From contig NZ_FNIE01000008.1 of the NCBI RefSeq assembly GCF_900103985.1, positions 186,001 to 250,000 of the forward strand: a stretch of DNA of 64,000 bases, read 5' to 3'. Under the pieces are notes generated by a model, which searched no databases, was not told where the DNA came from, and saw nothing but the letters and a program-made list of their open reading frames with translations. Both the position numbers and the translations under genes were made by a program. Of the stretch, positions 30,341 to 38,154 are shown in pieces. Each line of letters begins with the position of its first letter. Within the stretch, counting starts at the first letter, position 1. This DNA comes from Actinacidiphila guanduensis. Its GTDB lineage: Bacteria > Actinomycetota > Actinomycetes > Streptomycetales > Streptomycetaceae.

Positions 30341-32013
30341 AGCCCCTCCAGGTAGCGGTGCACGAGCATCACGGCCATGGCGCCCTCGCCGACGGCCGAC
30401 GCCACGCGCTTGGCGGACTCCGAGCGCACGTCGCCGGCGGCGAACACGCCCGGCACGCTGGTCTCCAGGTGGTACGGCAGCCGGTCCGGCTCCCAGCCGA
30501 GCGGCGGGCGCCCCGCGTCGTCCAGCAGGTCGGGGCCGGTCACCACGAAGCCGTGCCCGTCGCGCCGCACCACCCCGTCCAGCCAGTCGGTGCGCGGGGC
30601 GGCGCCGATGAAGACGAACATCCGCTGGGCTTCGACCAGTTCGGTGCGGCCCGAGGTGTCCTGCAGGGTCAGGCCCTCCAGGTGGTCCTCGCCGTGCACG
30701 CCGGCCACCCGGGTCCCGGTGCGCACCGTGATGGTGGGGATGTCGGCGATCTGCTGGATCAGGTAGTGCGACATCGACGCCTCCAGCGAGGCCCCGCGCA
30801 CCAGCAGCGTCACCGACTTGGCGTGCCGGGACAGGTACACCGCCGCCTGGCCGGCGGAGTTGGCGCCGCCGACGATGAAGACGTCCTGGCCCTCGCAGCC
30901 GTCCGCCTCGGTGAGCGCCGAGCCGTAGTAGACGCCGCGACCGGTGAGCTCGTCCAGGCCCGGCAGGTCGAGCTGCCGGTAGGCGACGCCGGTGGTGAGG
31001 ATGACGCTGTGCGCGGAGACCGCGGTGCCGTCGGCGAACCGCACCGTGCGCGAGGGGCCGCCGACCTCCAGGGCCGTCGCCTCGCACGCCGTGAGCAGTT
31101 CGGCGCCGAACCGGGTGGCCTGCCGGCGGGCCCGGTCGGTGAGCTGGGCGCCGGAGACGCCGTCGGGGAAGCCGAGGTAGTTCTCGATCCGGGCGCTCTG
31201 GCCGGCCTGCCCGCCGGTCGCGGTGCGCTCCACCAGCACCGTGCGCAGCCCCTCGGAGGCCCCGTAGACGGCCGCGCCCAGACCGGCCGGGCCGCCGCCG
31301 ATCACCACCAGGTCGTAGAACTCCTCGGCCGGCGTGGTGGACAGGCCCACCTGCGCGGCCAGGTCCTGGTCGGTGGGCTCCAGCAGCACCTCGCCGCCGG
31401 GAGCGATCACCAGCGGCAGCCGCAGCCCGTCGCAGCCGGCCGCCGTCAGCAGCCGCTTGCCCTCGGCCTGGTCCGACAGGTACCAGCGGTAGGGCACCTG
31501 GTTGCGGGCGAGGAACTCGCGCACCCCCGAGGAGCGCGCCGACCAGCGGTGCCCGACGACCTTGGTCTCCGGCACCGGCTTGTGGTCCGAGCGCAGCCAC
31601 GCCTCCAGCAGGTCATCCACCACCGGGTAGAGCTTCTCCTCCGGCGGGTCCCACGGCTTGAGCAGGTAGTGGTCGAGGTCCACCACGTTGATCGCGTCGA
31701 TCGCCGCGCCGGTGTCGGCGTAGGCGGTGAGCAGCACCCGGCGGGCGCCCGGGTGGATGTCCATGGCCCGCTCCAGGAACTCCACGCCGGTCATGTTGGG
31801 CATCCGGTAGTCGGCCAGGATCACCGCGACCAGGTCCCCGCGCAGCTTCATCTCGCGCAGCGCCTCCAGCCCGTCCGCGCCGGACTCGGCGCGCACGATG
31901 CGGTAGCGCTCGCCGTAGCGGCGCCGCAGGTCGCGGGCGACCGCCCGGGAGACCCCCGGATCGTCGTCGACAGTCAGGAGCGCGGCGCGGCGCGTGCCGT
32001 CCGGCTCGGTCAT
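30337..32013 (-). CDS. Response-regulator receiver fused to thioredoxin-reductase-like flavoprotein
   Basis: 558 aa in three parts. Residues 1-135 are a receiver domain: LLTVDDDPG acidic pocket, phospho-acceptor Asp of ILADYRMPNMTG (about 67), and Lys of YLLKPWD. Residues about 150-230 resemble a glutaredoxin-like fold without a CxxC (RWSARSSGVREFL). Residues about 240-558 form a TrxR-type FAD/NADPH module (DLVVIGGGPAGLGAAVYGAS, QDVFIVGGANSAGQAAVYLS, FAAGDVRSESAKRVASAVGE). The place of the redox CxxC is taken by GVYYGSALTEADGCEG, so classical disulfide reduction is unlikely. The ATG at 32013 follows GGGG by 6 nt. It is the first gene of the coupled kinase/UBP operon. Phosphorylation probably gates the flavoenzyme. 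Confidence 0.9.
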   Translation of the reverse strand: MTEPDGTRRAALLTVDDDPGVSRAVARDLRRRYGERYRIVRAESGADGLEALREMKLRGDLVAVILADYRMPNMTGVEFLERAMDIHPGARRVLLTAYADTGAAIDAINVVDLDHYLLKPWDPPEEKLYPVVDDLLEAWLRSDHKPVPETKVVGHRWSARSSGVREFLARNQVPYRWYLSDQAEGKRLLTAAGCDGLRLPLVIAPGGEVLLEPTDQDLAAQVGLSTTPAEEFYDLVVIGGGPAGLGAAVYGASEGLRTVLVERTATGGQAGQSARIENYLGFPDGVSGAQLTDRARRQATRFGAELLTACEATALEVGGPSRTVRFADGTAVSAHSVILTTGVAYRQLDLPGLDELTGRGVYYGSALTEADGCEGQDVFIVGGANSAGQAAVYLSRHAKSVTLLVRGASLEASMSHYLIQQIADIPTITVRTGTRVAGVHGEDHLEGLTLQDTSGRTELVEAQRMFVFIGAAPRTDWLDGVVRRDGHGFVVTGPDLLDDAGRPPLGWEPDRLPYHLETSVPGVFAAGDVRSESAKRVASAVGEGAMAVMLVHRYLEGL

Positions 32014-32127
32014 GGGCATCCCCGTCCCCGTCGTCCACATGTTCGGCTGCTTTCGCGGTTTCAGCGTACTGGCCCCGCCGCGCGGCCGCGCCCCGAAGCG
32101 TCACCGGGCGGACCGGCGCGGGAGCCG

Positions 32128-32139
32128 TAGGGTGAGGCC
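32128..32139 (+). promoter_or_regulatory. Possible leaderless -10 box / ribosome site of TOBE regulator
   Basis: TAGGGT lies at -12 to -7 before the ATG at 32140, overlapping the purine run GGGTGAGG. It can be read either as a leaderless -10 hexamer or as a ribosome-binding site. Confidence 0.3.
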
Positions 32140-32535
32140 ATGCAGTCCTACACGATCGGGCAGGCCGCGCGCCTGCTGGGGGTGAGCCCGGACACCGCCC
32201 GCCGGTGGGCGGACGCGGGCCGGGTCGCCACGCACCGTGACGAGGCGGGCCGGCGGCTCATCGAGGGTCGCGACCTCGCCGCCTTCTCCGTGGAACTCGC
32301 GCGGAGCGGCGACGGCGAGCAGGACGCCCCGTACACCAGCGTCCGCAACTCCTTCCCGGGCATCGTGACGGCCGTCAAGCTCGGCGACGTGGCCGCGCAG
32401 GTCGAGATCCAGGCGGGCCCGCACCGCCTGGTCTCCCTGGTCACCCGCGAGGCCGTGGAGGAGCTGGGCCTGGAGGTGGGCGCCGAGGCAGTGGCGAGGG
32501 TGAAGTCGACAAGCGTCCACATCGACCGGGTGTAG
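32140..32535 (+). CDS. HTH-TOBE (molybdate-binding-like) regulator
   Basis: 131 aa. Residues 1-50 are a MerR/excisionase-type HTH (YTIGQAARLLGVSPDTARRW, then GRRLIEGRDLAAF); residues about 63-131 are a Mop/TOBE fold (NSFPGIVTAVKLGDVAAQVE, then SLVTREAVEELGLEVG). TOBE domains bind molybdate or tungstate, so this is probably a Mo-responsive DNA-binding protein or Mo-store like those found beside modABC, though no Mo transporter lies nearby. It is divergent from the receiver-flavoprotein operon. Confidence 0.88.
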   Translation: MQSYTIGQAARLLGVSPDTARRWADAGRVATHRDEAGRRLIEGRDLAAFSVELARSGDGEQDAPYTSVRNSFPGIVTAVKLGDVAAQVEIQAGPHRLVSLVTREAVEELGLEVGAEAVARVKSTSVHIDRV

Positions 32536-32720
32536 CCCCCGCATGAAGGGTTCCCATCGGGGTGCCCGTGAGCAGGAACCAGCGGGAGGTCGAAAAGCCC
32601 TGGAGCCGAAGGGCGCGTCGCTGTCGAAAGGGAGAACACGCGGAGGTTTCCGAGGTACGAGGAAACCGAGCATGATCGACCGTCGACAGTGACTCCAGCG
32701 CCCGGAGGCGGAGGGGCGTC
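32536..32720 (+). ncRNA. Unexplained structured, RNA-like intergenic sequence
   Basis: 185 bp between the TOBE gene and the LuxR gene end. Hand count over 32581-32700 gives about 62% GC, lower than neighbouring genes, with a purine-rich plus strand. Small stems are visible: GCCCT/AGGGC (32597-32601 with 32610-32614) and GGTTTCC/GGAAACC (32645-32651 with 32661-32667), plus a GTCGAC palindrome near 32693. No open frame fits. It could be a cis RNA, an sRNA, or a fragment of a retroelement such as a group II intron. I cannot name it. Confidence 0.3.
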
Positions 32721-35700
32721 TCAAAAAAAGGCAGGCAGCTCGGCGCGGCGGGAGACGTGGAGTTTGCGGTAGACGCGGGTCAGGTGCTGTTCGACGGTGC
32801 TGACCGTGACGAAGAGGCGGCGGCTGATCTGCCGGTTGGTGTGGCCGCGGGCGGCGAGTTCGGCGACCCGGCGCTCGGCCTCGCTGAGGAGGCCGGTCAG
32901 TTCGGCGGGGCGGGCGGCGGGGGCCGCCGGGTCGGCGGCCGGCGGCAGGAACCGTTCGGTCAGACCGGTCGCCTGGGCCAGCCGCAGGAGTTGGCGTTCG
33001 CGGGGGGCCGCGGCCGCGGTGTCGCCGAGGGCGCGGTGGGCGGCGACGAGGTCGGCGAGGGCGAGCACCACCTCGCCGAGGTCGCCCGTCCTGCGCAGCA
33101 GCGCGACCGACTCCCGCAGGAGCGGCGGCCGCTCCTCCGCCGGGAGGGTCGCGGCCAGCACCCGCAGGGAGATCCCCCGTACCCGCGGCGCCGCTGCCGA
33201 GGGCAGCGCCAGTTGCTCCTCCACCAGCGCGCGGGCCTTTTCCGGCTCGCCCAGCAGCAGCCGGGCCCGGGCGCTGGCGCTGCGCCAGGGGACGAGCACG
33301 GGGGAGTCGATCGCCCAGGCGGTCACCAGCTCGCCGCAGGTGCGGAAGTCGGCGAGCGCGGCCTGGGCGCTGCCCACGGCGAGCAGGTGGTGGCCGCGCG
33401 CGTGCAGGTGGGCCAGCCCCCAGGGGGTGCGGTACATGCTCTCGGGCACGAACTGCTCGAGCACCGCGGCGGCCTGCTCGTGCCGCCCCAGCAGGGTGCG
33501 CGCGGACACCAGCACCGACAGCGGGAGGCCCACGTGCACGCCCCAGTCGTGCGGGGTGAGCAGTTCCAGTGAGCGAGCTGCTAGCCGCTCGGCCTCCAGG
33601 GGCCGTCCGCTGCGCAGTACCGCGGCCGCCCGCACGGCGGTGAACCGGGCCTGCCAGGCCGCCGCCTGCCGGTCCGCCGCCTGCTCGGCGAGGCCGCGGC
33701 ACCACAGCTCGGCGCGGTCGGGCCGGTCGGCGAACATCAGCACGTGCAGGGCAGAGGTCAGCGCGGTCACGGTGTCGTCTGCGGGTACGTGCTCGGCGAG
33801 CACCCGCTCGGCCCGCGCCACCACCTCCTCGCCGGGCCCCTCGCGCAGCACCGTCGCGAGCGCGGCAGCGGTCTGCAGCACCGCACGGGTCTGCTCGTCC
33901 ATCCGCCCGCCGGCACCCTCGGGGCCGGCGTCGGCGGTGGTGGCGAGGCTCCGCAGCAGGCCGGTGCGGAAGCGCCCGTCCGGGGACGCGGGGCGCCGAG
34001 CGGATTCGGCGTCCCCGGCAGCGCGGTCGGTGCCGCTGCCGTCCGTATCGGCGGTGCCGGTGTCGGTGTCGGCGGTGCCCGGGTCCGGGTCCGTCAGGAC
34101 GTCCGTCCCGGCCGCCCCGTCCGTACGGTCGCCCGCGCCCGCCCGTACGGACTCCTGCGCGCCGCCGGGTATCGGCCCCGGGGGGTTGCCCGCCGGGGTG
34201 AGCCACGGGGCGTGCAGGCGCAGGTCGGCGGCCGCGGCGGAGGCGTCGGCGTCGGTGGCGAGGAGCCAGCGGTAGGTGGTCTGGGCCTCGGTGTTGCGGC
34301 CGTGCCACAGCAGGCAGCGCACCAGCTCCGGGGCGTACCGGGGCTCGAGGAGGCCGGCGAAGAGGTCCTGCTGGAGCGGGGCGAGGTGCCAGGCCGCGGC
34401 CGAGGGCTGGTCGCGCCACCGCAGGCGGGTGAGGGCCATGGTCAGGCCGGCCCGCCGGGCCGGGTCGGCGCAGTTGCGCAGCGCGGCCTCCAGGCACTCG
34501 CGGGCGACGTCGGGGCGGTCGGCGGCGAGCGCGCGGTCGGCGGCCTGCTGCAGCGCCTCCACGGTCCATTCTTCCTCGACTCGCCCGGCGCCCACCAGGT
34601 GGCGGGCGACCTCGGCCGCGGGCCGTCCGGCCTCGTGCAGCAGCCGCGCGGCGGCCAGGTGCAGCCGGGTGCGCTGCTCGACCACGAGCGAGTCCAGCAC
34701 CACCGTGTGGATCACCGGGTGCCGGAACCAGCCGCCGGCCAGGGCGCCCGAGGAGCTGAGGGCGAAGAGCCCGTGCCGCACCTGGGCGGCGTCGAGGCCG
34801 GTCATCCGGGTGAGCAAGGGGGCCGGCAGGGTGTGCGGCGCGGCGAGGCTCTCGCAGCCGCGGCCGAGAACGGCCAGCGCGCGGGCGACGCCCACGGTGA
34901 CCCGGTCCCAGCGGAACAGGCAGGCGAACACCGCCTGCCGGAAGGACTCCCCGGCCACCGGCTCGTCGGCGAACGCCTCCGCGTCGGGGACCTGCCGGAG
35001 GGCGCCGCCGCCGGTGCCCGCGCTGCCCGTACCATCCGGGCGGCCGGCCAGGAACGGGCTGACCGTACCGCCCGAACTCCCCGTCCCGGTCGCGCTGTCG
35101 GCCAGCAGCCCGCCGAGCAGCAGGGGGTTGCCGCCGGATATGGCGTGGTAGGCCGCGGCCGCGGATTCGGACGCCTTGCCCGACAGCGCCGCCCGTACCT
35201 CGGCGTAGGAGAGCGGCGGCACCGTCAGCCGGTGGCAGTCCGGCCGGTCCAGCAACTCCGCGGGGAACGCCGGGGGTTCGCCGCCCGGCTGCGAGCGCTC
35301 GACGAGCACGGCTGTCAACCGGGTGGCGGGCGGGGTGCGCAGGAGGGCGAGCAGCACCTCCAGGGAGGCGGGGTCCACGTGCCTGAGGTCGTCCACGCAG
35401 AGCAGCAATGGGGCGTCCGCCGCGGCCTCGGTCATCAAGTCGCCCAGTGCTCGGGCGAGTTCGGCGGGACCGGCCGGTTCGGGCTCGGCCAGGAGGGCTG
35501 CGGCGTGCCGGCGGGCGGTCGCCGGGAGGGCCGGGGAGAGGACGAGCCGGGACAGCAGGTCGAAGGGGACGGCGGGCCGGTCGGGTGAGCCGGCGGCAGC
35601 CAGCACCACGGTCCCCTGCCCCGCCGCCTGCTCGGCGAACGCCTCCAGCAGGAGCGTCTTGCCGCTCGCGGCGGCGCCGTCGAGCAGGACGATCTGCGGC

Positions 35701-35771
35701 CGTCCGCGTCTGCTGCTGTCGTGGAGTTCTCTCAGACGCGCCGTCTCACCACGGCGCTCAAAAAACGCCAT
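32721..35771 (-). CDS. Large ATP-binding LuxR-family (LAL) regulator
   Basis: 1016 aa. An N-terminal AAA/STAND ATPase (Walker A GAAASGKTLLLEAF near residue 33, Walker B-like PLLLCVDDLRHVDP) precedes a long TPR-like helical middle and a C-terminal LuxR HTH (SEAERRVAELAARGHTNRQI, then VTVSTVEQHLTRVYRKLHV). Such LAL proteins are activators of sugar use or antibiotic clusters. An unusual low-complexity Asp/Thr-rich insert near residue 560 (PDPGTADTDTGTADTDGSG) splits the helical region. The ATG at 35771 opens MAFFERRGE, the typical LAL N-terminus. Candidate operators lie directly upstream. Target genes are unknown; the peptide operon beyond is a possible one. Confidence 0.9.
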   Translation of the reverse strand: MAFFERRGETARLRELHDSSRRGRPQIVLLDGAAASGKTLLLEAFAEQAAGQGTVVLAAAGSPDRPAVPFDLLSRLVLSPALPATARRHAAALLAEPEPAGPAELARALGDLMTEAAADAPLLLCVDDLRHVDPASLEVLLALLRTPPATRLTAVLVERSQPGGEPPAFPAELLDRPDCHRLTVPPLSYAEVRAALSGKASESAAAAYHAISGGNPLLLGGLLADSATGTGSSGGTVSPFLAGRPDGTGSAGTGGGALRQVPDAEAFADEPVAGESFRQAVFACLFRWDRVTVGVARALAVLGRGCESLAAPHTLPAPLLTRMTGLDAAQVRHGLFALSSSGALAGGWFRHPVIHTVVLDSLVVEQRTRLHLAAARLLHEAGRPAAEVARHLVGAGRVEEEWTVEALQQAADRALAADRPDVARECLEAALRNCADPARRAGLTMALTRLRWRDQPSAAAWHLAPLQQDLFAGLLEPRYAPELVRCLLWHGRNTEAQTTYRWLLATDADASAAAADLRLHAPWLTPAGNPPGPIPGGAQESVRAGAGDRTDGAAGTDVLTDPDPGTADTDTGTADTDGSGTDRAAGDAESARRPASPDGRFRTGLLRSLATTADAGPEGAGGRMDEQTRAVLQTAAALATVLREGPGEEVVARAERVLAEHVPADDTVTALTSALHVLMFADRPDRAELWCRGLAEQAADRQAAAWQARFTAVRAAAVLRSGRPLEAERLAARSLELLTPHDWGVHVGLPLSVLVSARTLLGRHEQAAAVLEQFVPESMYRTPWGLAHLHARGHHLLAVGSAQAALADFRTCGELVTAWAIDSPVLVPWRSASARARLLLGEPEKARALVEEQLALPSAAAPRVRGISLRVLAATLPAEERPPLLRESVALLRRTGDLGEVVLALADLVAAHRALGDTAAAAPRERQLLRLAQATGLTERFLPPAADPAAPAARPAELTGLLSEAERRVAELAARGHTNRQISRRLFVTVSTVEQHLTRVYRKLHVSRRAELPAFF

Positions 35772-35796
35772 ACACCATCGCCCCCGTGCGAAAGCA

Positions 35797-35825
35797 TTCA
35801 CCGTTGGGGTGAAACTTATCACCCC
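35797..35825. promoter_or_regulatory. Overlapping inverted repeats upstream of LAL regulator
   Basis: TTCACC/GGTGAA (35797-35802 with 35808-35813) overlaps GGGGTGA/TCACCCC (35806-35812 with 35819-35825). They lie 26-54 bp before the ATG and may be an operator or mutually exclusive RNA hairpins in the leader. Confidence 0.4.
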
Positions 35826-36154
35826 GTGGGGAAAGTCCGCCGATAGTCGCTGCCGTCCGCAGGTGTATCCGGCGCGGGTGGAAGGCCGTTGGGGTGCGCG
35901 GGAGGGGCATCCATGCGCCCCGCATGCGAATGAATTGTGTGCGCGCATAATTGCGCGGCGGCGGCTCCCGATCGGTGCCGGGAGGACGAATAGGAGTACC
36001 GCTGCATTGCTGCTCCGGGTGGTCCGGGCATAACGCGGGCACGGCGCAATTCCCGCGCCATTCGGGTACTCCCGCGCGCGCGGAAGGCCGCACCGCGGCC
36101 GTCCGGTGAAAGGCGCGGGAAAAGCGTGGCGGACGGGACGGGTGCGGCGGCGCC
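35826..36154. promoter_or_regulatory. Remaining intergenic DNA upstream of LAL regulator
   Basis: No supported gene. It is comparatively A+T-rich around 35930-36010 and contains a third inverted repeat, CGCGCA-TAAT-TGCGCG at 35942-35957. Probably promoter and upstream regulatory DNA. Confidence 0.35.
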
Positions 36155-37234
36155 TCAGGCCGCGGCGGACCCGCTCTCCGCGGTCACGCGCTGCTCCGCT
36201 GTGAGCGCGGACAGCAGCTCGTAGCCGGACTTCACCACCGCGCTCATCCGGTCGTGGCGGGTGGCGAAGGCGGCCACAGCCGTACGGGTCGCCGGGTGCA
36301 GGCCGAGGAAGCACTGCTGGCCGAAGGTCGCCCCGGCGTGGAAGAGCAGCGGGCCGCCGGGCGCCGGGTGCTGGTACCAGGTGAGGGTGTGGGTCTCCCG
36401 GCGCCGCCGCGGCCCGCGCCGCAGCTGCGGCTGCTGCACGTCCCGCAGCGCGCCCGCCAGGCCGCCGCCGCTCCCGGGCGACAGGTGGGCCTCGGCGTAG
36501 GCGAGCACGTCGGCGGGGGTGGCGACCACTCCGCCGGCCGGGGCGAAGGCGGCCATGTCGGTGGGCGGCAGCGGAGTGCGCCCGTCGCCGCGGTACCCGG
36601 TGGCGCGCTCCGTGGCGGCGGTGCCCACCGCGGTGGCGGTCAGCCCCAGCGGGCCGAGCACGCGCCGGTCCAGCAACTCGGCGTAGGGGGCGCCGGCCGC
36701 CTCCTCCAGCGCCGGGCCGAGCAGCGCCAGGCCGAAGTTGGAGTAGTGCCAGCGGGTGCCGGGCGGGTGCCGCAGCCGGGCGCCGGCGAAGGAGGCGAGC
36801 AGCCGGTCCCGGCCGTAGCCGGCGTACCCGTTGGCGTACGGCCGCAGCAGCGCGCCCGCCAGCAGGTCCCGCGGCACGCGCGGCAGCCCGGAGGTGTGGG
36901 TGGCCAGGTGGCGCAGGGTGACGCGGCGGGTGTCGCCGGGCGGCAGCCGCACCGGCAGGTGGGCGGCGAGCGGGTCGTCGAGGCCGAGCACGCCGCTGCG
37001 GGCGAGGTCGGCGAGCAGCAGCACCGTGAACGTCTTGGAGAGCGAGCCGAGTTCGTAGGCCAGCAGCTCGCGCGGCACCGCGGGCACCGGCCCCGCGCCG
37101 CCCGCCGCGTACGCCCGGCGGCCGTCGCGGCTGGCGGCCACCACCACGTCCGGCGCCCGCACCTGCCCGAGCGCGCGGTCCAGGCGCGCGGCCAGGCCGT
37201 CGCTGCCGTAGGCGGCCGGGGCCGGGGCGCTCAC
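36155..37234 (-). CDS. Class C beta-lactamase-like serine hydrolase
   Basis: 359 aa of the beta-lactamase/D-aminopeptidase/esterase fold. Catalytic motifs: SLSK in YELGSLSKTFTVLLLADL (SxxK), YSN in TRWHYSNFGLALLG (YxN), and HAG in LLFHAGATFGQQ (third box, HxG). There is no signal peptide, so it acts in the cytoplasm, unlike true beta-lactamases. The GTG at 37234 overlaps the stop of the preceding unknown-family gene (GTGA), making it the last gene of a five-gene operon that begins with a 62-aa peptide. In that company it could be a peptidase, esterase or acyl/peptidyl transferase working on the peptide. That role is inferred. Confidence 0.88.
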   Translation of the reverse strand: MSAPAPAAYGSDGLAARLDRALGQVRAPDVVVAASRDGRRAYAAGGAGPVPAVPRELLAYELGSLSKTFTVLLLADLARSGVLGLDDPLAAHLPVRLPPGDTRRVTLRHLATHTSGLPRVPRDLLAGALLRPYANGYAGYGRDRLLASFAGARLRHPPGTRWHYSNFGLALLGPALEEAAGAPYAELLDRRVLGPLGLTATAVGTAATERATGYRGDGRTPLPPTDMAAFAPAGGVVATPADVLAYAEAHLSPGSGGGLAGALRDVQQPQLRRGPRRRRETHTLTWYQHPAPGGPLLFHAGATFGQQCFLGLHPATRTAVAAFATRHDRMSAVVKSGYELLSALTAEQRVTAESGSAAA

Positions 37235-38154
37235 GCGGCCACGTCCGCCGACAGCGCCCGCGAGGTGGCCATCGCCGAGGCGAACGCGGCCACCAGCGTG
37301 GGGTGGTGGACCTGGTCGAAGACGGTCTCCGGGCTGCCCTCGGGCATCGGCCCCTGCACCGGCATCGCCCCGAGTTCGGACTGCGCCGCCGCGTACAGCT
37401 CCCACATCCCGGCGTCCAGCGTCGGCCGCGGCAGGCACGCGTCGACCACCAGCAGCTCGCCGAGCAGGTCCCAGTGCTGCAGTTCGGCCCAGTCCGCCAT
37501 CCAGGCGGGCAGCCACAGGGCGAGGTAGTCGGCGATCTCGGGCGGCAGCCGGTCGGGCGCGGCGCCCCAGTCGGTGAGGTGGAAGACGGTGTGGGTGATG
37601 TCGTAGGCGATGTGCAGTTGCACCGTCCAGGGCTCCGGCATGCGGCCGAGCCAGGTCGCCGCGAGCGCCTCGGCCATGTCGCCGCTGGGCACCAGGCCCA
37701 GCTTGCGCTCGGCGTTGAGCACGCCCAGCCGGCGGCTCGGCATCATCTCCAGGGCGCGCCAGCTGCGGGTGCTGCGGGCCAGGTCGATCGCGTTCTCCAG
37801 GCCGGGGTGGCGGTGGCCCAGCTCGTGCAGGCTCGCGTAGACCTCCAGCGGCACCGGCGACAGCGGCTCCTGGCGCTGGAGTTCGGCCAGCAGGTTGCCG
37901 CCGTCGAGCAGCTCGCGCCAGGCGTGGTCCAGTAGCCGCACCGAGCAGTCGTGCTGCCGGGAGCCGGCCACGCCCTCGCGGGCGAGCACCCGCATGTTGA
38001 TCGCCAACTCGCCCACGGGCTTCAGTCGTTCGACGATGCCGCGGCCGGTGGCCAGGTCCTCGTCGGTGAGCCGGAACATCTCGCGCCGGGCGTCCAGCCA
38101 GGACAGCGCGAGGTCGCCGACACGGTGCAGGAGCGCGGGAGGAGCGGCGGTCAC
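37231..38154 (-). CDS. Uncharacterised conserved protein, paralogue A (DUF6895-like)
   Basis: 307 aa, mostly helical, no signal or membrane segment. It shares with the next gene upstream the blocks LKPVGELA, WRELLDGGNLLAEL, LGVLNAERKLGL, PEPWTVQLHIAYDITHTVFH, LTDWGAAPDRLP and ADYLALWLPAW, and the C-terminal HHPTLVAAFA. The conserved THxVFHxxDWG cluster (two His, one Asp) looks like a metal or catalytic site. From memory it resembles Streptomyces proteins filed as DUF6895; unverified. The start at 38154 overlaps the upstream stop by 4 bp and its stop overlaps the serine hydrolase start. Function unknown. Confidence 0.75.
   Translation of the reverse strand: MTAAPPALLHRVGDLALSWLDARREMFRLTDEDLATGRGIVERLKPVGELAINMRVLAREGVAGSRQHDCSVRLLDHAWRELLDGGNLLAELQRQEPLSPVPLEVYASLHELGHRHPGLENAIDLARSTRSWRALEMMPSRRLGVLNAERKLGLVPSGDMAEALAATWLGRMPEPWTVQLHIAYDITHTVFHLTDWGAAPDRLPPEIADYLALWLPAWMADWAELQHWDLLGELLVVDACLPRPTLDAGMWELYAAAQSELGAMPVQGPMPEGSPETVFDQVHHPTLVAAFASAMATSRALSADVAA

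Noticed and set aside
30337..32013. Calling the flavoprotein a thioredoxin reductase
   Set aside because: The CxxC needed for disulfide exchange is absent, and a receiver domain is fused.
35758..36093. Small frames upstream of the LAL regulator
   Set aside because: Sequence looks non-coding, and the region carries promoter-like dyads.
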